From positions 196,895-260,894 of the forward strand of contig NZ_QZVT01000005.1 of NCBI RefSeq assembly GCF_003602275.1: DNA of 64,000 bases, in the 5' to 3' direction. Position numbers and translations under genes: made by a program. Under the pieces are notes generated by a model. The model was given only the letters and a program-made list of their open reading frames with translations. It was not told the DNA's origin and did not search any database. The stretch comes from Arthrobacter cheniae (GTDB taxonomy: Bacteria; Actinomycetota; Actinomycetes; Actinomycetales; Micrococcaceae). This document shows positions 37,301-46,367 of this stretch, one piece after another. Every line of letters starts with the position of its first letter. The stretch's first letter is position 1.

Positions 37301-37727
37301 GGGCCGGCCCGGCCTCGGCCGAAGCAGCACGCCGGCGTGTGCGGGGAGCGCGGACGGCGGCGGGTGCCGTCGTGGACTGCGCTGCTGCTGCGCCGGTGGC
37401 GGCTTCCGCCGTGGATGCGGTGCCCGGTTCGACAACCGCCTGGGCAGCATCGGATGCCGCATCGGTGGTGCCGGCTGTAGCTGGGGCGGTCTCGTCCGTC
37501 ACGACGACGGGCTTGCGGGCGCGCGTGGCCCTCTTCCGGACGGGTGCAGCAGCAGCGTCGCTATCAGCGGTTGGTTCCGGCGCTTTCGGTGGTGCTCCCG
37601 CCGGCGCGCTCGCCGTGCGGCGCTTCCTCGGCGCCTTCGCCGGTGCGGCAGCCACCTGGGGTTCCTGGGTGGGAGCGGCTGCTTCCGCCACGTTCTGTTC
37701 GTTTCCCTGCTGTTCTGACTGATCCAT
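34353..37727 (-). CDS. rne: ribonuclease E/G family endoribonuclease
   Basis: The protein has 1124 residues. RNase E/G starts decay of mRNA and matures rRNA. About 400 N-terminal residues are Ala/Pro/Thr/Arg-rich and disordered, with Arg-rich patches (SRRSRRTRNRTRGEA; TSRRRRRRRRGDQDL). Then come the S1 RNA-binding domain (NVYVGKVQNVLPSMEAAFVD), the DNase-I-like catalytic part (VDVNTGKFTGSG, IDFIDM) and the zinc-link cysteines C-x2-C in GEDCEHCAGRG. A further 280-residue disordered tail ends the protein. ATG 37727 is chosen (GGAGCGAG upstream); the open frame starts 50 codons earlier. Confidence 0.93.
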   Translation of the reverse strand: MDQSEQQGNEQNVAEAAAPTQEPQVAAAPAKAPRKRRTASAPAGAPPKAPEPTADSDAAAAPVRKRATRARKPVVVTDETAPATAGTTDAASDAAQAVVEPGTASTAEAATGAAAAQSTTAPAAVRAPRTRRRAASAEAGPARVVEPTPVAADEVPVDSTPVASSTTATDAPAGSADASAAAEEKPARARRTSSRSRTRRASEPVETSGTESQDSAGTAGPVPAAASTDPGAPPSTPAAVTAPAADAADKAALEPDGEATDESAEDSAANRFDPFAIPESPLSLLFQAPDLSTVTVPSVRVAAPQDEATEEGETEDSGPRSRRSRRTRNRTRGEAGQSVQGQSNSNQSGDAAASGADDADEGSGTNGPEDAAGVTSRRRRRRRRGDQDLELTGGEDDDPPNTVTRVRAPRQANEPASDGVTSVRGSTRLEAKKQRRRESRDTGRRRQVITEAEFLARRESVDRQMIVRQSDDRIQIGVLEDGILAEHFVSRTQQDSLIGNVYVGKVQNVLPSMEAAFVDIGRGRNAVLYAGEVNWDAAGLDGQPRRIELALKSGDPVLVQVTKDPVGHKGARLTSQISLPGRYLVYVPGGSMTGISRKLPDVERNRLKRILKDRLPENAGVIVRTAAEGASEEELTHDINRLRAQWEEIERKAGSTKTLAPELLYGEPDLTIKVVRDVFNEDFSKLVVSGEDAWDTIEAYVMYVAPDLVGRLEKWTSEEDIFTASRIDEQISKALERKVFLPSGGSLVIDRTEAMTVVDVNTGKFTGSGGNLEETVTKNNLEAAEEVVRQLRLRDIGGIIVIDFIDMVLEANRDLVLRRLVECLGRDRTKHQVAEVTSLGLVQMTRKRMGTGLLEVFGEDCEHCAGRGVVTHMEPVEFRGSPPMPDNQQQSRQDKLSRSERKRNRGRGGQEQDDVVTPPPAPVADSPDRVAKAEAARAALASIAAATHHAHEEPTDHAVAQADIQVTEAVLTINGETVTLPRAENRRQVVQEEAEAPSSTRLTLDSLSEAFNRRSVPESGSHPEDAVQHPAESAGTGNSRPAQAAVQNAPAAGPVEPPVRRPRRRVARSAQGAADTAIETQGTDNAAEPSGTRHVSRAQAPARTPDASAAEPLIFGVGVPASEL

Positions 37728-38181
37728 GGGTCTCGCTCCAAACCCCTGCGGCACCGGCCACATTCCAGCGCCCGCCAGGGCGGTATGTCGGCCGGCCGCG
37801 GGCCCTTCGCCCGGCGGCTGACCGGAAGTCGTTGTCATGTCGTCCGAGGTCACACCGTCAAGGGGGTGCGGAATCACTCGGAGACCAGTGGCGCTTTTCC
37901 ACCTCAGCCGCCCTTGCGGACGGTGGGTTCCTCCAGCGGATTCCGCCTACTTCCGCCGACGGGGCGGACTCGGTAGGGCAGAAGCATCGCTCGCGGAACG
38001 GAAGCCTGTCACTGGACCGGCGTGGGAATGTGGTTCCCCTGCCAGCCTTCGTCATTGTCTCACACCACCCCCTGGAAGGGCCTGCGGCGCGGCCTGAACC
38101 CGCTCGGCGTCGGGTTCTCTCCGCCGTCCATCGGATGCGACCGGCGAAAGCCGCTTCCGATGGCTGGGACGGCCGGGACCG
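37728..38181 (-). other. rne leader and promoter region
   Basis: This 454-bp gap between dxs (stop at 38182) and rne holds no convincing gene; the short frames in it lack protein character and Shine-Dalgarno sites. It must contain the rne promoter and a long 5' untranslated region, as RNase E genes usually have for autoregulation, but I could not place -35 and -10 boxes reliably. Confidence 0.5.
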
Positions 38182-40155
38182 TCAGTGCTTCGGCAGCTGT
38201 CCCGTGACCGGCGCCGTTTCATCGGCCAGCGGGCGGGCGACCGGTACCTTCGTGCCCAGGACCTGTGCGACGACGTCGTGCGTGATTTTCTGCGCGGTCA
38301 GGCCGACCCGCTCGAGCACCTGGCTGCGAGACCCGTGGTCGAGGAACTCGACCGGCAGTCCGACCTCGTTGAGCGCCGTATCGACCCCCGCGGACCGCAT
38401 CTCCTGGCGGATGCGTGAACCGACACCGCCGGCCCGGACACCGTCCTCGATCACGATCACGATGCGGTGCTCGGCGGCGATGTCGATCACGGAGCGACGG
38501 ACCGGCAGGAGCCAGCGCGGATCGATGACGGTGGAGCTGATGCCCTGCGCGCCGAGCCTGTTCGATACGTCGAGGGCGAGTTCACTCATCGCTCCCACGC
38601 TGATGATCAGGACGTCGTTGTGGCGGGAGCCGGCGGGCCTCCGGGAGAGGACGTCGACGCCGTCGCCGAGCCTCTCGACAGCTTCCACTTCCGCACCGAC
38701 GGATCCCTTGGAATAGCGGACCACGCTCGGTGCGTCCGAAATGGCGACGGCTTCGCGCAGTTCCTCGCGCAGCCGGGACGCGTCACGCGGCGCAGCGAGG
38801 TGGAGGCCGGGCACGGCCTGCAGCAGGGCGAGGTCCCACATGCCGTGGTGGCTCGCGCCGTCCGGTCCCGTGACGCCCGACCGGTCGAGGACCACTGTCA
38901 CGCCGGCCTTGTGCAGGGCGACATCCATCAGGAGCTGGTCGAAGGCACGGTTCAGGAAGGTCGCGTACAGGGCGATGACCGGATGGAGGCCGCCGAAGGC
39001 CATGCCGGCGGCACTCGTCAGGGCGTGCTGCTCCGCGATGCCGACGTCGAAGACGCGGTCAGGATGGCGGGCGGCGAAGCGGTGCAGGCCGACCGGGATG
39101 AGCATGGCGCCGGTGATGCCGACGATGTCGGGGCGCTCATCGGCGATGTCGGCGATCTCGTTCGCGAAGACCGACGTCCAGGACTGGTGGCCGGCGGCGT
39201 CGATGGGCTCACCGGTCTCCGGATCGATGATGCCGACGGCATGGAACTGGTCCGCCTCGTGGGCGCGTGCCGGCGCGTAGCCGTGCCCCTTCTCCGTGAT
39301 GGCGTGGACGATCACCGGGCCCTCGTAGTTCTTGGCAAGGTGCAGTGCCTGTTCGACGGCGGACTGGTCATGGCCGTCGACCGGGCCTACGTACTTCATC
39401 CCGAGGTCCTCGAAGAGTCCCTGCGGGGCCCACCAGTCCTTGATGCCCTTCTTCATCGCGTGGAGGCTCTTGTAGCTGAACTCGCCGACGGTGCCACCGT
39501 TCTGCATGCGCAGCTTGACCCAGTCCAGCGTGCGCTCGTAGACGCGGTGCGTGCGGACGGAGTCGAGCGTGGGACGAAGTGAGGCGAGATAGTCGGCGAC
39601 GCCGCCGATGGTCGGCGCGTACGAGCGGCCGTTGTCATTGACCACGATCACGACGCGGCGGCGCTTGTCCGCGGCGATGTTGTTCAGCGCTTCCCAGGCC
39701 ATGCCGCCGGTCAGCGCTCCGTCTCCGACGAGGACGACGGTGTAGCGGTCGCCCTCGCCGCTCAGGACACGGGCGCGGGAGATCCCGTCCGCCCACGAGA
39801 GCGAGGACGAGGCGTGGGAGCTCTCGACGACGTCGTGAACGGACTCTGCGCGGGAGGGGTACCCGGAGAGACCGCCCTGCTGGCGGAGGGTGCTGAAGTC
39901 CTGGCGTCCGGTCACCAGCTTGTGCACGTAGGACTGATGCCCCGTGTCGAAGATGATGCTGTCGCGCGGTGAGTCGAAGACGCGGTGGATACCGAGCGTC
40001 AGCTCCACCACCCCGAGGTTGGGGCCGAGGTGGCCGCCGGTCCTCGAGACGGTGCTGACCAGGAAACTACGGATCTCCCTCGCGAGAGCCGTCAGTTGCA
40101 GGTTGCTCAGCTTGCTCAGATCCTGTGGGCCGTGGATCGTTTCCAGAAGTCCCAT
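38182..40155 (-). CDS. dxs: 1-deoxy-D-xylulose-5-phosphate synthase
   Basis: The protein has 657 residues. DXS condenses pyruvate and glyceraldehyde-3-phosphate, the first step of the MEP isoprenoid pathway, using thiamine diphosphate. Key features: [26 protein letters not shown], the ThDP motif [16 protein letters not shown], and [14 protein letters not shown] with the catalytic Glu. It is followed on the same strand only after a long gap by rne, and is preceded by an RNA methyltransferase gene 127 bp upstream. ATG 40155 has an AAGGAGGC site. Confidence 0.97.
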   Translation of the reverse strand: MGLLETIHGPQDLSKLSNLQLTALAREIRSFLVSTVSRTGGHLGPNLGVVELTLGIHRVFDSPRDSIIFDTGHQSYVHKLVTGRQDFSTLRQQGGLSGYPSRAESVHDVVESSHASSSLSWADGISRARVLSGEGDRYTVVLVGDGALTGGMAWEALNNIAADKRRRVVIVVNDNGRSYAPTIGGVADYLASLRPTLDSVRTHRVYERTLDWVKLRMQNGGTVGEFSYKSLHAMKKGIKDWWAPQGLFEDLGMKYVGPVDGHDQSAVEQALHLAKNYEGPVIVHAITEKGHGYAPARAHEADQFHAVGIIDPETGEPIDAAGHQSWTSVFANEIADIADERPDIVGITGAMLIPVGLHRFAARHPDRVFDVGIAEQHALTSAAGMAFGGLHPVIALYATFLNRAFDQLLMDVALHKAGVTVVLDRSGVTGPDGASHHGMWDLALLQAVPGLHLAAPRDASRLREELREAVAISDAPSVVRYSKGSVGAEVEAVERLGDGVDVLSRRPAGSRHNDVLIISVGAMSELALDVSNRLGAQGISSTVIDPRWLLPVRRSVIDIAAEHRIVIVIEDGVRAGGVGSRIRQEMRSAGVDTALNEVGLPVEFLDHGSRSQVLERVGLTAQKITHDVVAQVLGTKVPVARPLADETAPVTGQLPKH

Positions 40156-40282
40156 CGGCGCCTCCTTGGTTCGTTCGGCGTGGCGGCAGGTCGCCCTCGA
40201 TTGATCTTAACTCTAACGTTCGGGCTTCCTGCAGGGTGCCATCGACGGCACCAGGCCGCAGCGCTTGATTCTCCCCGGGGCG

Positions 40283-41638
40283 TCAGGCCGCGGGCGGCAG
40301 GAGACGTGCGAAGGACTCCATGTGGTGCGTATGGGGGTAGAGATCGAACACGCGCAGCGTGTCGAGGGTCCACCCGGCAGCGAAGAAGTATCCGAGGTCG
40401 CGAGCGAAGGACGCGGGATCGCAGGACACGTACCCCACGGCCCTGGGCCGGGCAGCGACGATCTGCCGGACGACCTTCTTTCCCGCCCCGGCGCGCGGCG
40501 GATCGAGCAGGACGACGTCCAGCGGGTCGTTCCAGCCTCCGAGTACTGCGTCCACCCGTCCCTGGACGATGGACACGTGGTCCTGGCCGTGCAGGTTGCG
40601 GCGTGCATCACGGCTGGCGCCCGCCGAGCCCTCCACGGACAGGACGGCCCCGTCCGGTCCGACGGCGCGGGCCAGCGGCACGGTGAAGAGTCCCGCGCCT
40701 GCATACAGGTCCGCGAACCGCTCCCCGGCTGCGGGCTGGAGCCCGTCGAGCACGGCCGACACAAGAGCTTCCGGCGCCGCGCGGTGGATCTGCCAGAAGC
40801 CCGCCCCGGTGACGCGGTAGTCGATGCCGAGTACGTTCTCCTGGAGCCAGGTACGGCCCTTCAGCCGCTGCACCTGGCCCGATTCCGGGTCCAGGACGCC
40901 CACCGACGCGCCGTCGATCGAGGAGGCCACCGCGGCGACTCGCCGCGGTGTTGTTCCCGATGCGGGAACAAGCAGGACGAGCGGCTCTCCCCCGCCGGAC
41001 GGGACGGCGACATCGACGCGCTCGACACCACTGAGGTCGAGTGTCCACAGCCGTAGCGCGTTGATCGCGGGGACAGCCAGCGGCATCTCGCGAACCGGAA
41101 GGACCTCGTGCGAGCGGTGCAGGTGCATCGCGAGGCGACCGGCGGCATCGACGGCGAAGGCCGCGCGGCTTCGCCAGCCGAGCCCGTCCTCGGACTCCCC
41201 CGGAGCGGGCTCCACCAGCACCGTCCTGTCGGTCTTCGCCAGGCGCGTGAGTTGTTCCTCGAAGATCGCGGCCTTCAGGCGCCTCTGCTCCTCCAGCGCG
41301 ATATGGCCGAATTCAGCGCCGCCGACGGCGGAACGGTTCCTGGCCGCAGCCCGGATCGCGTTCGCGACGGGCCAGGGATGCTCCACCCGGTGCGGTGACG
41401 CCTCGAGCACCTCGACGACGTCGGCTCGCCAGAAGCTGGCGTCGGCGGCGGTATCGCTGAAGCGCACACGGACCCGCTCGCCCGGCAGGGCGTGCCGCAC
41501 GAAGACCACCCGACCCTCGTGGCGGGCGACGAAGTGGCCTCCGTGCGCGGGCCGCTCGATCGTCAGTTCCGCCGTGGTGGAAGCATCCTGCTCGCTTCCC
41601 GGGGTGGACGGGGCGGTGGCTGGTACGGCGTCGGTCAT
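40283..41638 (-). CDS. TRAM-domain class I SAM-dependent RNA methyltransferase (TrmA/RlmD-like)
   Basis: The protein has 451 residues. An N-terminal TRAM domain (about residues 20-80, AHGGHFVARHEGRVVFVRHALPGE) is followed by a Rossmann methyltransferase. Motifs: FADLYAGAGLFTVPLA (SAM), DVVLLDPPRAGAGKKV and YVSCDPASFARDL with the catalytic-type Cys, as in RlmD/TrmA enzymes that make 5-methyluridine. The N-terminal iron-sulfur cysteines of RlmD are missing, which is usual in actinobacteria. It lies 9 bp after the APC permease gene, so the two are co-transcribed. Target nucleotide unknown. Confidence 0.88.
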   Translation of the reverse strand: MTDAVPATAPSTPGSEQDASTTAELTIERPAHGGHFVARHEGRVVFVRHALPGERVRVRFSDTAADASFWRADVVEVLEASPHRVEHPWPVANAIRAAARNRSAVGGAEFGHIALEEQRRLKAAIFEEQLTRLAKTDRTVLVEPAPGESEDGLGWRSRAAFAVDAAGRLAMHLHRSHEVLPVREMPLAVPAINALRLWTLDLSGVERVDVAVPSGGGEPLVLLVPASGTTPRRVAAVASSIDGASVGVLDPESGQVQRLKGRTWLQENVLGIDYRVTGAGFWQIHRAAPEALVSAVLDGLQPAAGERFADLYAGAGLFTVPLARAVGPDGAVLSVEGSAGASRDARRNLHGQDHVSIVQGRVDAVLGGWNDPLDVVLLDPPRAGAGKKVVRQIVAARPRAVGYVSCDPASFARDLGYFFAAGWTLDTLRVFDLYPHTHHMESFARLLPPAA

Positions 41639-41647
41639 GGTGTCTTC

Positions 41648-43624
41648 CTACTTCAGGTCCTGGTAGATCTGCGCCGCATCGGAGGATGCGAGCTGCCACG
41701 GCACACTGGCGACCATCACGCCCGGAACGAAATGCAGGCGCGCCTTGATGCGGAGTGCGGTCTGGTTGTGCACCAATTGCTCCCACCACTTTCCCACCAC
41801 GTACTCGGGGATGTAGACCACGATCAGGTCGCGGGGCGAGTCCCTGCGCATGGTCCGGATGTAGTCGAGGATCGGCGTGATGGTGTCGCGGTAGGGCGAG
41901 GCGAGGACGGTGATGGGCACGGGAATCTCGTATTTCTCCCAGTCGGCGAGGGTCCGGCGTGTCTGCTCGGGATCGACGTCGACGGTGATGGCGTCAAGGC
42001 GAGACGGCCGTGAGGCGCGCGCGAAGGCAAGCGCCCTCAGCACCGGCTTGCGGAGGTGTGAGACGAGGATCACGGCGTGAACCCGCGAGGGGAGGGCCCT
42101 CAGCCGGACGGCGTCGTCGATCGCGAGCTCCGCGGCGACGGTGTCGTAGTGCTTCTTGATCCTGCGCATGACGTTGAACAGGATCGCCATCGCGAGCACC
42201 GCGATCCACGCCCCGTGCTCGAACTTGGTGACGAGGACGACGACGAGGACCGCGGCGGTGAGACCGAATCCCAGTGTATTGATGGCCCGTGACTTGTGGA
42301 TCGCCCAGCGGTCCTGTTTCCCGACGGTGCTGCGGAGGATCCTGTTCCAGTGGCGGATCAGTCCGAGCTGGCCGCCCGTGAAGGAGACGAAGACACCGAC
42401 GATGTACAGCTGCACCAGGGCGGTGACATCCGCCCGGAACACCAGGATGAGGACGACGGCGCCGAGCCCGAGCGCCAGGATGCCGTTGCTGAAAGTCAGC
42501 CGGTCACCCCTGGTCCGGAGCTGACGCGGCAGGTAGCCGTCCGTGGCGAGGATCGATGCGAGGACGGGGAAGCCACTGAAGGCGGCGTGACCGGCGAGCA
42601 TCAGGATGAGTGCGGTCGCCGCGACGACCAGGTAGAAGGCGGGCGAACCGGCGTCGAAGACGGTCCGCGCGAGCTGGCTGACCACGGGCGCCTGGATGTA
42701 GTCCTCCGGAACGGGCCGACCGTTCAGGAGCAGCTGCGCCGCCGGATTCTGAACCACGTGCACCCGTGTGGCGTTGGCGAGGTAGATGACGCCCGCGAGC
42801 ATCGCCGAGGAGATCACCCCGAGGATGAGGAGCGTCTTCGCGGCGTTGCGGCTCTGGGGTGCCTCGAAGCGGGGGACGTTGGAGCCCGGTCCCTCGAGAC
42901 CGGTCAGTGCCGCGGCACCCGCCGAGAAGGCGCGGAGGATCAGGAGTGCACCGGCCAGCCCGACGAGTCCGGCGTCGAGTGCCGGGTCTGGCACGATCTC
43001 GAACCGGGCGCTCGGCGCCTGGGCCAGGGTGCCGGTGAACGCCTGGATGATGCCGGTCAGGCACAGTGCGCCGATTCCTGCGAGGAATGCATAGGTGAGG
43101 ACCGCCCGTGCCCGCACTCCGCGCGTGATGCCGCGCAGGTTCAGCAGCACGAGGACGGCGACACCGACGACGGCGAGGGTGACGCGCGCCCCCTCGATCG
43201 CCGGGGCGAGCGAGACGACGTACTGTGCGGCAGCAGAGACGGAGACCGCCACCGTGAGCAGGTAGTCGATCATGAGCGCCGACGCCACCGTGGCGCCGGC
43301 CCGGGGGCCGATGTTCTTCTTGGCGATCTCGTAATCGCCCCCACCCGAGGGGTAGGCGTGCACGGCCTGGCGGTAGGAGGCGACGACGACGAGCAGGACG
43401 GCGATCACGGCCAGGCCCACCCAGGGTGAGATGGCCACGGACGCGACGCCGGCGAGCGCGAGCGTCAGCAGGATCTCATCCGGGGCGTAGGCGACCGACG
43501 AAAGGGCACTCGCGGAAAAGACGGGCATGGCGAAGCGCTTGGGAAGACTCCTGTTCCTGAGCCTGTCGCTGGCGAACGGCTTGCCCACCAGTATCCGTTT
43601 GACGGCCTCGAGAAAAGTCAGCAC
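41648..43624 (-). CDS. APC-family permease
   Basis: The protein has about 658 residues. Twelve or so membrane helices form an amino-acid/polyamine-cation permease (FSASALSSVAYAPDEILLTL, then YPSGGGDYEIAKKNIGPRAG, typical of this actinobacterial group). The C-terminal 170 residues are cytoplasmic with a universal-stress-like alpha/beta look (HAVILVSHLRKPVLRALAFA). GTG 43624 is taken as the start without a good Shine-Dalgarno; earlier sequence overlaps nothing but lacks protein character. It diverges from the TrkA-like gene pair, a conserved actinobacterial arrangement, hinting at ion-coupled transport. Confidence 0.9.
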   Translation of the reverse strand: MLTFLEAVKRILVGKPFASDRLRNRSLPKRFAMPVFSASALSSVAYAPDEILLTLALAGVASVAISPWVGLAVIAVLLVVVASYRQAVHAYPSGGGDYEIAKKNIGPRAGATVASALMIDYLLTVAVSVSAAAQYVVSLAPAIEGARVTLAVVGVAVLVLLNLRGITRGVRARAVLTYAFLAGIGALCLTGIIQAFTGTLAQAPSARFEIVPDPALDAGLVGLAGALLILRAFSAGAAALTGLEGPGSNVPRFEAPQSRNAAKTLLILGVISSAMLAGVIYLANATRVHVVQNPAAQLLLNGRPVPEDYIQAPVVSQLARTVFDAGSPAFYLVVAATALILMLAGHAAFSGFPVLASILATDGYLPRQLRTRGDRLTFSNGILALGLGAVVLILVFRADVTALVQLYIVGVFVSFTGGQLGLIRHWNRILRSTVGKQDRWAIHKSRAINTLGFGLTAAVLVVVLVTKFEHGAWIAVLAMAILFNVMRRIKKHYDTVAAELAIDDAVRLRALPSRVHAVILVSHLRKPVLRALAFARASRPSRLDAITVDVDPEQTRRTLADWEKYEIPVPITVLASPYRDTITPILDYIRTMRRDSPRDLIVVYIPEYVVGKWWEQLVHNQTALRIKARLHFVPGVMVASVPWQLASSDAAQIYQDLK

Positions 43625-43716
43625 AGCCCACAGACTAGCGCGTCCGCGCCCCCGGGCAGCCACTAGGCTGGGTGCTGGTACGGCAGGATCTACACCAAGA
43701 ATCAGGGGTGCCCTCG

Positions 43717-44391
43717 GTGGCTCATTTTGTGATCATGGGATGCGGCAGGGTGGGTGTCAGCCTCGCGCACACGCTCGACGAATCCGGACACTCGGTGGCG
43801 ATCATCGACCAGGACGACCGTGCGTTCCGGCGACTGCGCTCCTCGTTCGGCGGACGCAAGGTCACCGGTGTCGGCTTCGACCGGGACACCCTCAAGTACG
43901 CGGAGATCGGCAATGCCTACGCCTTCGCCGCCGTCTCGAGCGGGGACAACTCGAACATCCTCGCCACCCGCGTGGCCCGCGAGACCTTCCATGTCCCCCA
44001 CGTCGTCGCCCGCATCTACGATCCGGGACGCGCCGAGATCTACCAGCGCCTCGGCATCCCCACGGTGGCGGCGGTCCGCTGGAGCGCGGATCAGGTACTT
44101 CGGCGGATCCTCCCGGAACAGACCATCAACGGCGACTTCCGGGAGACCTCCGGTCGGCTGATCCTGGCGGAACTCGTGCTGAGCGACGCGTGGCTCGGCA
44201 GGTCGCTGAGAAGTATCGAAGCGGCGAGCGGTGTGCGGATCGCCTACATCACGCGCTTCGGCGAGGGCACCCTGCCGACCTCCGAGACGAGCTACCAGCA
44301 GGGCGATATCCTGCACGCCATGATGAGCACGACGGCGACGGACGAGATCGGACGCGTCCTCGCCGCCGCACCGAAGGAGGACGGATCATGA
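43717..44391 (+). CDS. TrkA-family potassium uptake regulator, first copy
   Basis: The protein has 224 residues. A RCK-N Rossmann domain binds NAD(H) (HFVIMGCGRVGVSLAHTL) and a C-terminal RCK-C domain follows (SLRSIEAASGVRIAYITRFG). TrkA proteins gate K+ channels or transporters. GTG 43717 is 8 bp after AGGGG; other GTGs upstream are less good. Its stop overlaps the start of the second TrkA gene (ATGA). It diverges from the APC permease. Confidence 0.9.
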   Translation: MAHFVIMGCGRVGVSLAHTLDESGHSVAIIDQDDRAFRRLRSSFGGRKVTGVGFDRDTLKYAEIGNAYAFAAVSSGDNSNILATRVARETFHVPHVVARIYDPGRAEIYQRLGIPTVAAVRWSADQVLRRILPEQTINGDFRETSGRLILAELVLSDAWLGRSLRSIEAASGVRIAYITRFGEGTLPTSETSYQQGDILHAMMSTTATDEIGRVLAAAPKEDGS

Positions 44392-45065
44392 GGGTGGTCA
44401 TCGCAGGAGCAGGAAGTGTCGGCTCCTCCATTGCCCGCGAACTGCTCGGCAACAAGCACGAGATCCTGCTCATCGACGAGAAGCCCGAGGTGATCGGCCG
44501 CAGTGGGCTCAAGGGCGCCAAGTGGCTCATCGGTGACGCGTGCGAGCTGACCACGCTCAAGGACGCTCGGCTGGACGAGGCCGACGTCGTCGTGTCCGCG
44601 ACCGGCGACGACAAGGTGAACCTCGTGGTCTCGCTCCTGGCCAAGAGTGAGTTCGGCGTCGGGCGCACGGTGGGACGCGTCAACAATCCCAAGAACGACT
44701 GGATGTTCGACGACTCCTGGGGCGTCGACGTGGCCGTGAACACGCCGCGCCTCATGACGGCGCTCGTCGAGGAGGCCGTGGAGGTCGGCGACCTCGTGCG
44801 ACTGCTGACCCTCCAGACCGGGGCGTCCTCGATCGTCGAGTTCACGGTGCCGCAGGACTCACCCCTGGTCGGCAGCATGATCGGCTCGATCCACCTGCCC
44901 GAGGACTGCGCCGTCGTGGCGATCCTGCGGGACGACTCCCCCGTCACACCGAGCCCTGACGACGTGGTCGAGGGCGGCGACGAGATGTTCTTCCTCGCGG
45001 CGATCGCCGCCGAGGACGAACTGAGGGTGGCCCTGTCCGCGCGGAGCGACGGGGACGAGGCCTAG
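44388..45065 (+). CDS. TrkA-family potassium uptake regulator, second copy
   Basis: The protein has 225 residues, with RCK-N (VVIAGAGSVGSSIARELL) and RCK-C (VEFTVPQDSPLVGSMIGSIH). It is paralogous to the preceding gene and is coupled to it by ATGA overlap, so the two probably form a heteromer. The stop codon shares the CTAG with the stop of the convergent DUF3159 gene. ATG 44388 is preceded by AAGGAGG. Confidence 0.92.
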   Translation: MRVVIAGAGSVGSSIARELLGNKHEILLIDEKPEVIGRSGLKGAKWLIGDACELTTLKDARLDEADVVVSATGDDKVNLVVSLLAKSEFGVGRTVGRVNNPKNDWMFDDSWGVDVAVNTPRLMTALVEEAVEVGDLVRLLTLQTGASSIVEFTVPQDSPLVGSMIGSIHLPEDCAVVAILRDDSPVTPSPDDVVEGGDEMFFLAAIAAEDELRVALSARSDGDEA

Positions 45066-45958
45066 ACCCCCTGCGGCCCGGTATCGGCGTCGTGCGCCGC
45101 ACCGGAGGCTGCCGTCGCTGGCCGCGGACGGGACACGATCCATGCGAGCCACAGACCGAGGGCGTAGAGGGGCAGGCCCATGGCGACGCGGGTGGAGCCC
45201 AGGGCTGCGATGTTCTCAGCCAGGTAGAGCGGCACCTGCACCACCAGGCGCAGGGCCAGGACCGAGACGATGATCCATGTGGCGATCGAGTAGGCGCGAA
45301 CACGCACCGGGTCCTTGCGCCACTCGATGCCCTCATTGCGGATGAAGCCGAAGAGGAGTCCGGCGAAGGGCCACCGGAAGATCACCGACGCCGCCATCGC
45401 CACGATGTACCCGCCGTTGATGAAGAAGCCCGGGAGGAAGAAGTCCTCGGCATTGCCTGTCCGTAATGCCACGAATGCACAGAACGCCACACCGACGAGC
45501 CCGGCAAGGGCCTGCGTGACCGGTGTCTTCGTGATGAGGCGGATGACGGTGAAGACCGCGGAGGCCGCGAGCGCGGCGATGAGCGACACGGTGAGGTCCA
45601 TCGTGAAGGTGAAGAGCAGGGTGAAGACGAGGCCGGGCACGATACTTTCCGCCAGGCCCTGCATCCCACCGATCGAGGACAGGACATCGATCTGCCCGTC
45701 GTCGGCACGCCGTACCCCCGACTTCGCAGCGTACTGCGTGGCGAAGTCCGCCGCAGTGGGTCCTGTCTGCTGTCCCTTGCCCGGCTCCACTCCTCCCGCC
45801 GACGCCGGATCCACGGCTGCACCCGTGGGGTAAGAGGGTCCTGGATCGGCGGCCGAAGAAGGCGCGGGCTCGCTCCCGGACGCGGCGGCCGGCGGGCTCG
45901 TCGTTTCTCCGCCCGGGGTTCCGGAGGCGGGGAGGGGCTGATTCTCGGGGCGGCTCAT
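45062..45958 (-). CDS. DUF3159 integral membrane protein
   Basis: The protein has 298 residues. About 85 Pro/Ala/Ser-rich residues are followed by the DUF3159 membrane domain with six hydrophobic segments (for example VPGLVFTLLFTFTMDLTVSL and SVLALRLVVQVPLYLAENIA). The family is actinobacterial and of unknown function, constantly found with dut, DUF3710 and trkA genes. It lies 23 bp after the OB-fold gene and overlaps the trkA stop by 4 bp on the opposite strand. Confidence 0.9.
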   Translation of the reverse strand: MSRPENQPLPASGTPGGETTSPPAAASGSEPAPSSAADPGPSYPTGAAVDPASAGGVEPGKGQQTGPTAADFATQYAAKSGVRRADDGQIDVLSSIGGMQGLAESIVPGLVFTLLFTFTMDLTVSLIAALAASAVFTVIRLITKTPVTQALAGLVGVAFCAFVALRTGNAEDFFLPGFFINGGYIVAMAASVIFRWPFAGLLFGFIRNEGIEWRKDPVRVRAYSIATWIIVSVLALRLVVQVPLYLAENIAALGSTRVAMGLPLYALGLWLAWIVSRPRPATAASGAAHDADTGPQGV

Positions 45959-45981
45959 GTGCGGACACTCATTCGTACTCC

Positions 45982-46362
45982 TCAGTCATCCTCGGGGCGG
46001 CCGATGATCTCGTAGCGGGGGTTGTACACCGTGGGCGTGCCATCGACCCGGCTCAGCATTCCCTCGAACCGTAGCCCGACCCCTGCCTCGATGCCCGGTA
46101 CCCGGCGCTGCCCCATCCAGATGAGGAGCACACTCTCGTGCGTGCCGTTCCAGTCGATGCGGGCGAGGGCCCTGAACGACGGCGACGCCGTCACCGGCGC
46201 GATCGTCATCCTGTCGATGATCCCGTGTGCCTTGATCCTGCCGCGCGTCGGCAGCGCGGCGGCCGCCGGGTCGGCGGATCGGACGGGTGGCTTCCCCGGT
46301 ACGGACCGGGCCGCTGGGTCGTATGGGCCGACCGAGCCGGGTTCATCCTGCCGGGAGGGCAC
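45982..46362 (-). CDS. OB-fold nucleic-acid-binding-type protein
   Basis: The protein has 126 residues. The C-terminal 80 residues look like a small OB fold: GRIKAHGIIDRMTIAPV, then RALARIDWNGTHESVLLIWM, and GIEAGVGLRFEGMLSRVDG. The first 40 residues are likely disordered, and the GTG start at 46362 may be too early. It is sandwiched between DUF3710 (5-bp gap) and DUF3159, the usual actinobacterial order. It could bind DNA or RNA; no activity is known. Confidence 0.8.
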   Translation of the reverse strand: MPSRQDEPGSVGPYDPAARSVPGKPPVRSADPAAAALPTRGRIKAHGIIDRMTIAPVTASPSFRALARIDWNGTHESVLLIWMGQRRVPGIEAGVGLRFEGMLSRVDGTPTVYNPRYEIIGRPEDD

Positions 46363-46367
46363 GGGCG

